Assembly (NCBI GenBank): GCA_017513525.1
Contig: JAFXFC010000002.1
Span: 1 to 53,913 of the forward strand
DNA length: 53,913 nucleotides
Origin: Clostridia bacterium
Lineage (GTDB): Bacteria; Bacillota; Clostridia; Oscillospirales; Acutalibacteraceae
Reading direction: 5' to 3'
Shown here: in pieces, positions 49,656-53,913 of the stretch
Numbering within the stretch: position 1 is the first letter of the stretch
Layout: the number at the start of each line of letters is the position of its first letter
Translations under genes and position numbers: made by a program
Notes under the pieces: generated by a model
Seen by the model: the letters and a program-made list of their open reading frames with translations, nothing else
Database searches by the model: none
Told to the model about the DNA's origin: nothing

Positions 49656-50517
49656 CCTTTGTCCGAGAAAATGTAATATTGACAGAAGTGAAAGTGCAGG
49701 CTTCTGCCGTGTCGGAAATCGTCTGACCCTCGGCAGGGCAGGTCTTCATTTTTGGGAAGAGCCCTGCATTTCGGGACTCGGCGGTTCGGGAACGGTGTTT
49801 TTCTCGGGCTGCAACATGGGTTGTATATTCTGTCAGAATATGGAGCTGTCCCGTGGAAAAGTAGGCAAAGAAGTCAGTGTAAAAAGGCTTCGGGAGATTT
49901 TTTATGAACTGATAGAAGACGGTGCCGATAACATAAATCTTGTAACGCCTTCCCATTTTGTCCCCGAGATAGTAAAAGCACTTTCTGCTGAAAAGCTCCC
50001 TGTGCCTGTTGTTTATAATACATCATCATATGAAGAGGTTCAAACCCTTAGAATGCTTGAGGGGTTAATAGATATTTATATCCCCGATCTTAAGTATATA
50101 GACAGTAGTATTTCAAAGGCTTTCTCGGGAGCTTCCGACTATGCGGAAAAAGCCATCCCTGCCATAAAGGAAATGTACCGACAGGTGGGAGAGGCGGTAA
50201 TCGATGAAGACGGAATGCTCTTAAAAGGTATAATAATAAGACATCTGGTTTTACCCGGATATCTCAATAACACATATGATGTAATAGATGCCGTAACGGA
50301 AAATTTTTCAAGCGGTGTGCTGTTTTCTCTCATGAGCCAGTATACGCCTCCGAAAAAAGAGCTGAAATTCCCGTCTCTCAACAGAAGACTTACAAGCAAG
50401 GAATATGAAAAGGCTGTGGATTATATGTACCTTTCAGGAATAGAAAACGGGTTTTTGCAGGAGCTTTCTTCCGCAAAAGAAGAATACACCCCGGATTTTG
50501 ATTTATCCGGAGTGTAA
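49642..50517 (+). CDS. PflX-like radical SAM protein
   Basis: A 291-residue radical SAM protein of the COG1313 (PflX) kind, related to pyruvate formate-lyase activating enzyme. The N-terminal Cys motif CNLCPRKC (4-11) with a further Cys in GFCRVG may bind a second cluster or zinc. The SAM cluster motif is CNMGCIFC (about 56-63), preceded by GSGTVFFSG. LPVPVVYNTSSYEE, IYIPDLKYID and IIIRHLVLPGYLNNT are conserved. The ATG at 49642 overlaps the GNAT gene by 14 bases and has only a weak ribosome site (TTGGGA), implying coupling. Substrate unknown. Confidence 0.9.
   Translation: MERCNLCPRKCNIDRSESAGFCRVGNRLTLGRAGLHFWEEPCISGLGGSGTVFFSGCNMGCIFCQNMELSRGKVGKEVSVKRLREIFYELIEDGADNINLVTPSHFVPEIVKALSAEKLPVPVVYNTSSYEEVQTLRMLEGLIDIYIPDLKYIDSSISKAFSGASDYAEKAIPAIKEMYRQVGEAVIDEDGMLLKGIIIRHLVLPGYLNNTYDVIDAVTENFSSGVLFSLMSQYTPPKKELKFPSLNRRLTSKEYEKAVDYMYLSGIENGFLQELSSAKEEYTPDFDLSGV
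50485..50516. terminator. Hairpin at the end of the PflX-like gene, terminator on the minus strand
   Basis: Stem TACACCCCGGAT / ATCCGGAGTGTA covering the last codons. Read on the minus strand it is followed by TTCTTTTT, so it probably ends the DUF4091 transcript. Confidence 0.6.
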
Positions 50518-50530
50518 GAAAAATTATTTA

Positions 50531-52144
50531 TTAATCTAAAAGATTGTTCAGTTTTTCTCTGAAGCTGAGCAATTTTTTGTTTTCGAGAGGATAGCTTCGG
50601 AAATTAATATCTCCGAGCTCTTTTTCTATAAAATCAAGCACATATTCTCTTGAATATTTATTCTCCAAGGCTTTTAGTGCCGAAATATCCTGTATTCCGT
50701 CATAGAATACTTTTTGTCTTAAGGATGAAAGAGGCTCTCCGTCTTTTCCGGGATACACAATATATGAGTCGCCCGAGGGGAACGCACCGCCTGCATCGGA
50801 TTCCTTGAAGGGGTCTAAAGCTCTCTTTGAATACTGTGCATAATAGAAGTTGAAGCCCCATTGAAGAAATCCCGTGCAGTTGTATTTATATAAAAGCACA
50901 CCTAAAATTCTGTTCTTTATAGACGGCATAGAGAAAAATCTGTTGGGAAGATTTTCTTTATATTGACCGCAACAGTAATATGTCCAGAGCTTCGGAACAT
51001 TACCCTGGAAGTCCTCAATGCATCCCTCTTCGGGAACAGGTGTTCCGATAAGCCCCTCTTTATAAAAGTCATAGTCGGAAAGTGCATCTATATGCTCATA
51101 TGCAGAAAAATATTTTCTTACGGCATCCGAGGCTTTTTTATAGTTCTTTATATTATCAAGATTCGGTTCATCTGAGCAGTGAACGAAGCATATGTCTGTG
51201 ATGCCTTTTTTATCGGTAAATTCCTTTAATGCCGTGCCGAACTGTGAAAGAAAATTCATATAAGAAGCTGATGTTGCCGAGGTTTCCCATCCGAATATTT
51301 TTTTATAGCCTTTTCCTGTCTGCGCTATTATTTTCGGTGCGTATTTTGCACCCCATTGAGTGAAAAGATGCGACAATTCGAAATACTGCACACCGTTTTT
51401 AAGACACATATCCACCCAGCGGTCAAGAAGAGAAAAATCGAATTCGTATCTGTAATTTTGTTTTCTTCTGACACCTACAAGCTGAACCGTGGGTCTTTCT
51501 CCGCCAACTTCAGTGTCAAGCGGGGGTGTGAAAAGGGGAGTGAGTATGCAGTTTACACCGTGAGAAACGGCATTTTTTATAAAGCTTTCTGTAATTCTCC
51601 AATATTCCTCGCTCATTATTTCAACTCCGTAGTATGTTGCAAGGCAATCGGAATGGAACCAGTTTATATGTATAAGCTCCTGCTTTGGCAGCTTTGTTTT
51701 AAGTATTTTAATTTGTGCTTCAAGATGAATTTCTTCTTTTCCGTCTGACACTGAAATTACGGCAGTATATGTTCCCGCAGAAAGACCGTCAGTTGTAATT
51801 TCTGCCCAGACGGCTTTTGTGCAGTTTTTCTCTATTGTAAGATTTCCGTCAAAATTATCAAGTAAATCCGGATAATAGCCCGGTTCACCGTTTCTTTCAA
51901 GTACTGTATCTCCGCAATCTTCTTTATCTATGGGATAGTTTGAATGTATTTCTTTAACGCTATAAAGCTTGATAGCGTTAAAATCCGTTTTTACCGTAAC
52001 GGTGCAGTCACAATCACTTTTTATTGCTATCTGAAAATTTCCTCTCTCTCCCGAAAGAAGAGAAATCTCTGAAAAATCTGAGGTGAGGGGAGAGTCGGGG
52101 AAAAATTTAACAAGTGATGAACAAAGACTTGATTTAAAGCTCAT
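50531..52144 (-). CDS. DUF4091/GH123-like glycoside hydrolase family protein
   Basis: A 537-residue protein with an N-terminal beta-rich domain (about 1-145) and a barrel-like catalytic region with INWFHSDCLATYYGVEIMSE, DRWVDMCLKNGVQYFELSHL, ICFVHCSDEPNLDNI (the acidic pair Asp-Glu expected at the active site), LWTYYCCGQY and GFLQWGFNFYY, ending in the DUF4091 segment LRQKVFYDGIQD. Relatives of GH123 act on N-acetylhexosaminides. No signal peptide is seen, so intracellular action on imported glycans is likely. AAGGAGG precedes the ATG. Confidence 0.86.
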   Translation of the reverse strand: MSFKSSLCSSLVKFFPDSPLTSDFSEISLLSGERGNFQIAIKSDCDCTVTVKTDFNAIKLYSVKEIHSNYPIDKEDCGDTVLERNGEPGYYPDLLDNFDGNLTIEKNCTKAVWAEITTDGLSAGTYTAVISVSDGKEEIHLEAQIKILKTKLPKQELIHINWFHSDCLATYYGVEIMSEEYWRITESFIKNAVSHGVNCILTPLFTPPLDTEVGGERPTVQLVGVRRKQNYRYEFDFSLLDRWVDMCLKNGVQYFELSHLFTQWGAKYAPKIIAQTGKGYKKIFGWETSATSASYMNFLSQFGTALKEFTDKKGITDICFVHCSDEPNLDNIKNYKKASDAVRKYFSAYEHIDALSDYDFYKEGLIGTPVPEEGCIEDFQGNVPKLWTYYCCGQYKENLPNRFFSMPSIKNRILGVLLYKYNCTGFLQWGFNFYYAQYSKRALDPFKESDAGGAFPSGDSYIVYPGKDGEPLSSLRQKVFYDGIQDISALKALENKYSREYVLDFIEKELGDINFRSYPLENKKLLSFREKLNNLLD

Positions 52145-52280
52145 TTGTGTTCCTCCTTTTTTATTGCTGTTAACAAAATAATAACATCAGAGAAAAAAAT
52201 ATTCAATATTAAATAGTATTTTGCACAAAAAATCATCAATAAAATCTCACTTTGCTTCATTCCTGAGAGTGTTATACATA

Positions 52281-52309
52281 TTGACTTTAAATTTATTTTA
52301 TTATATAAT
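52281..52309 (+). promoter_or_regulatory. Promoter for the secreted protein at 52360
   Basis: TTGACT at 52281-52286, a 17-base spacer and TATAAT at 52304-52309. Confidence 0.85.
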
Positions 52310-52359
52310 CATGATGTGTATATGGACTTTGTCCAAAATTCTCACAGGAGGCTAAAAAA

Positions 52360-53550
52360 ATGAAAAAGATTTTAGCAGTTATTCTCAGTGCAGTTATGGT
52401 TTTCTGCTGTATTCCTTTTGCAGCATCTGCAGCAAACGAATATCATTTTACAACAAACGTTAGTATTGATAATTCAAACATGTTTGCATCAGGAACAACA
52501 TATTACATTGATAAGGGTGTAAAAATGACAGTTCCTGTAGGTATTACTCTCAATATTCCCGCAAACTGTGAACTTGTTGTTTCAGAAGGGGCTACACTTG
52601 AAATTAACGAAAGTGTTGTAGTTGTCGCTGACGGTGTTCTCACAGTTGAAGGTAAGATTACAGGTGCTGAAAGAATTACTTGCAATAACGGCGGCACAGC
52701 ACGCACAGTGATCAGATTCCCCTCTCTTGAAAGCCAGGGACTCATAGGTCCCAATGGTCCCAGAATTGAAGTGTCTTACGCTTTTTCTTCTAACGGTAAT
52801 ATTTATGAAGACCTTGAAACTACTGATCCCGATGAAGAACTGGATGAAGTTATTCAGGATGCAATCAATAAACTTAAATATACGAAAGTTCCCGTAGCAG
52901 GGGATTCTAAGGTATATGCTCCTCTTAATCAGTATGTTTTCATAAAGGCTGAAATTGTTGAGCCCGATAAAATGTATGACAAGTTTGATGATGCAAAAAT
53001 GGATGTAAATCTCAACGGTATCGGTGTTCCTTTCAGACAGGGTTCACATCACACAAAGCTTACAAATGCTGCTGATGTTACTTATTCAGCTTGGCCCAAT
53101 GACGACTATTTCCTCAATTCATTTAAGATTTATCTTCCTTCTGATGAGGGATATAGAGTAATCGGCCGTGAAGGTGAACAGAGCGAACTCGGTGAAACAG
53201 TAACACTTAAATACGGTCAGTCCTTCTCTTTCAGAGTAGAAATTGATGAAGCATACGATATGTCCCAGTTTGAAGTATATATTTATAACGGCTACGGATG
53301 GACAGATCTTGACACCGAAACTCTTCTTAAAGATATTAAGCCTGCACAGCCCGATAAATACGGATATTATACAATCAGTGAAATCAAGGGCGAGCATACT
53401 ATTTATGTAGTTGGTATCATGAGTAATGACACTATTCTTATGGTCGGCGATATTCTTGACCTTGTAAGAAATATATTCAATATGATTACAGAATTTTTTG
53501 CAAAGATTGCAGAGTTCTTCGGAATTTCTACAGGCACTCCGGCAGCATAA
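52360..53550 (+). CDS. Secreted protein of unknown function with Phe-rich C-terminus
   Basis: A 396-residue secreted protein. A signal peptide (1-24, MKKILAVILSAVMVFCCIPF, cleaved near ASA) is followed by beta-strand-rich repeats (VPVGITLNIPANCELVVSEG, ATLEINESVVVVADGVLTVE) resembling a short parallel beta-helix. An acidic linker (DLETTDPDEELDEV) and two beta-sandwich-like parts come next, and a C-terminal amphipathic helix (MITEFFAKIAEFFGIS) ends the protein. No catalytic motif is recognised. CAGGAGG and a near-consensus promoter suggest strong expression. It may be a surface or matrix protein. Confidence 0.82.
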   Translation: MKKILAVILSAVMVFCCIPFAASAANEYHFTTNVSIDNSNMFASGTTYYIDKGVKMTVPVGITLNIPANCELVVSEGATLEINESVVVVADGVLTVEGKITGAERITCNNGGTARTVIRFPSLESQGLIGPNGPRIEVSYAFSSNGNIYEDLETTDPDEELDEVIQDAINKLKYTKVPVAGDSKVYAPLNQYVFIKAEIVEPDKMYDKFDDAKMDVNLNGIGVPFRQGSHHTKLTNAADVTYSAWPNDDYFLNSFKIYLPSDEGYRVIGREGEQSELGETVTLKYGQSFSFRVEIDEAYDMSQFEVYIYNGYGWTDLDTETLLKDIKPAQPDKYGYYTISEIKGEHTIYVVGIMSNDTILMVGDILDLVRNIFNMITEFFAKIAEFFGISTGTPAA

Positions 53551-53560
53551 TTAATTAAAA

Positions 53561-53584
53561 AAACCGACTGAAAAGAGTTGGTTT
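53561..53584 (+). terminator. Weak hairpin after the secreted protein gene
   Basis: Stem AAACCGACT / AGTTGGTTT with loop GAAAAG; no T tract on the plus strand. The stronger terminator follows at 53657-53707. Confidence 0.45.
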
Positions 53585-53656
53585 CCTAAGGACAGTATTC
53601 AATAAAGAATGCGGAATTTGGCACACAAATTCCCTGCTTGCAACAAAATAAGAAAA

Positions 53657-53707
53657 AACTACCCGAAAAAGAGTTTTCGCTTCTCTTCTTCGGGTAGTTG
53701 TTTTTTT
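53657..53707 (+). terminator. Strong terminator before the hairpin array
   Basis: Stem AACTACCCGAA (53657-53667) / TTCGGGTAGTT (53689-53699) with an inner GAG/CTC pairing, then G and seven T. Confidence 0.88.
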
Positions 53708-53913
53708 GCGATATATTGCTGTGCAATGCGATATTTTTTCCTGACGGAAAAATCGATATATTTACCTGACGGTAAATGCGATATGATATAAATCCCTTCA
53801 CGCCCCGCAGGGCATATCGCGTGCGCAGCACATATCGAACGCCCAAGGCGTATATCGAAAATCCCGTTAGGGATTTATATCGCTGCATTGTGTCCTTTAG
53901 AACACAATGCTAA
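53708..53913. repeat. Array of eight short hairpins with CGATAT/ATATCG spacers
   Basis: Eight unrelated small stems follow one another: ATTGC/GCAAT, TTTTTCC/GGAAAAA, ATTTACC/GGTAAAT, GCCC/GGGC, GTGC/GCAC, CGCC/GGCG, AAATCCC/GGGATTT and GCATTGTGT/ACACAATGC. Between them sits a constant word, CGATAT on the left half and its complement ATATCG on the right half, so the whole array is also palindromic. It continues to, and may pass, the window end. No credible coding sequence; an antisense open frame at 53586-53888 only reads through the stems. Confidence 0.8.

Noticed and set aside
53586..53888. Open frame of 100 codons antisense through the terminal hairpins
   Set aside because: It only reads stems and spacers and has no homology-like features.
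53708..53913. CRISPR array
   Set aside because: The repeated unit is only about six bases and the intervening sequences are hairpins of 11-27 bases; no cas genes are present.
1..53913. tRNA or rRNA genes, prophage or conjugative modules
   Set aside because: I saw no cloverleaf-like segments with TTCGAATC-type arms, no rRNA motifs and no integrase, capsid or relaxase genes; a tRNAscan-SE run would be decisive for tRNAs.

Overview
This window looks like a piece of chromosome from an uncultured gut-type Clostridia (Bacillota), probably near Oscillospirales/Ruminococcaceae. The basis is AT-rich low-GC DNA, Gram-positive ribosome binding sites (GGAGG) with some TTG starts, a ribosomal protein L27 carrying the Firmicutes-type cleaved N-terminal extension next to its Prp protease, a dockerin-like secreted protein, and many secreted hydrolases with MKK-type signal peptides. 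The taxonomic placement is inference. Promoters of the TTGACA-17-TATAAT kind can be read in front of most transcription units.

Layout. 1-456: one arm and centre of a large non-coding inverted-repeat element. 470-5152 (minus): rmuC, a Gfo/Idh/MocA oxidoreductase and a family 3 glycoside hydrolase as a tight operon. 5310-8471 (plus): an OppA-like lipoprotein, a DUF1015 protein and rpmB (L28). 8539-9307: a complete second copy of the inverted-repeat element, lodged between the rpmB terminator and the stop codon of folD (minus). 10393-15390 (plus): the branched-chain amino acid ABC importer livJ-livHMGF, with a 134-bp hairpin repeat between livJ and livH. 15425-17507 (minus): a dockerin-like secreted protein and mnmA. 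17729-19210: a PHP-domain protein and an unknown gene. 19376-23140: the conserved cluster rpmG-secE-nusG-rplK-rplA, then rplJ-rplL behind its own promoter and an L10 leader. 23292-24378: a secreted lipase broken by a frameshift. 24433-27506 (minus): degenerate LCP-like protein, galE and a cation diffusion facilitator. 27723-28621: rplU-prp-rpmA behind an L21-type leader. 28663-30102 (minus): a ceramidase-like protein.

30254-38007 (plus): secreted alpha/beta hydrolase, pepT, DUF1846 protein, a second 133-bp hairpin repeat, metallophosphoesterase, glycerate kinase and an NAD-dependent epimerase. 38191-42075: a large secreted alpha/beta-hydrolase-like protein, a PfkB sugar kinase and a thioredoxin reductase (minus). 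42152-42305: a small GC-rich inverted-repeat element. 42341-45948 (minus): zinc-ribbon membrane protein, Big2-domain membrane protein and a GPH-type sugar symporter. 46139-50517 (plus): a tiny zinc-ribbon-like protein, then yfbR, two M42 aminopeptidases, a GNAT acetyltransferase and a PflX-like radical SAM protein, mostly overlapping. 50531-52144 (minus): a DUF4091/GH123-like protein. 52360-53550: a secreted protein, followed by a terminator and an array of eight small hairpins separated by CGATAT/ATATCG spacers that runs to the window end.

The window is mostly housekeeping plus saccharolytic and peptide-using metabolism (GH3, DUF4091, GPH symporter, PfkB, galE, OppA-like protein, Liv, PepT, M42). 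I see no CRISPR array, no tRNA or rRNA gene, no phage module and no transposase. The most unusual content is non-coding: three structurally different repeat families and the terminal hairpin array. On the protein side the notable items are the frameshifted lipase, a SecE with a Thr/Glu-rich tail, and several enzymes lacking an expected catalytic residue.
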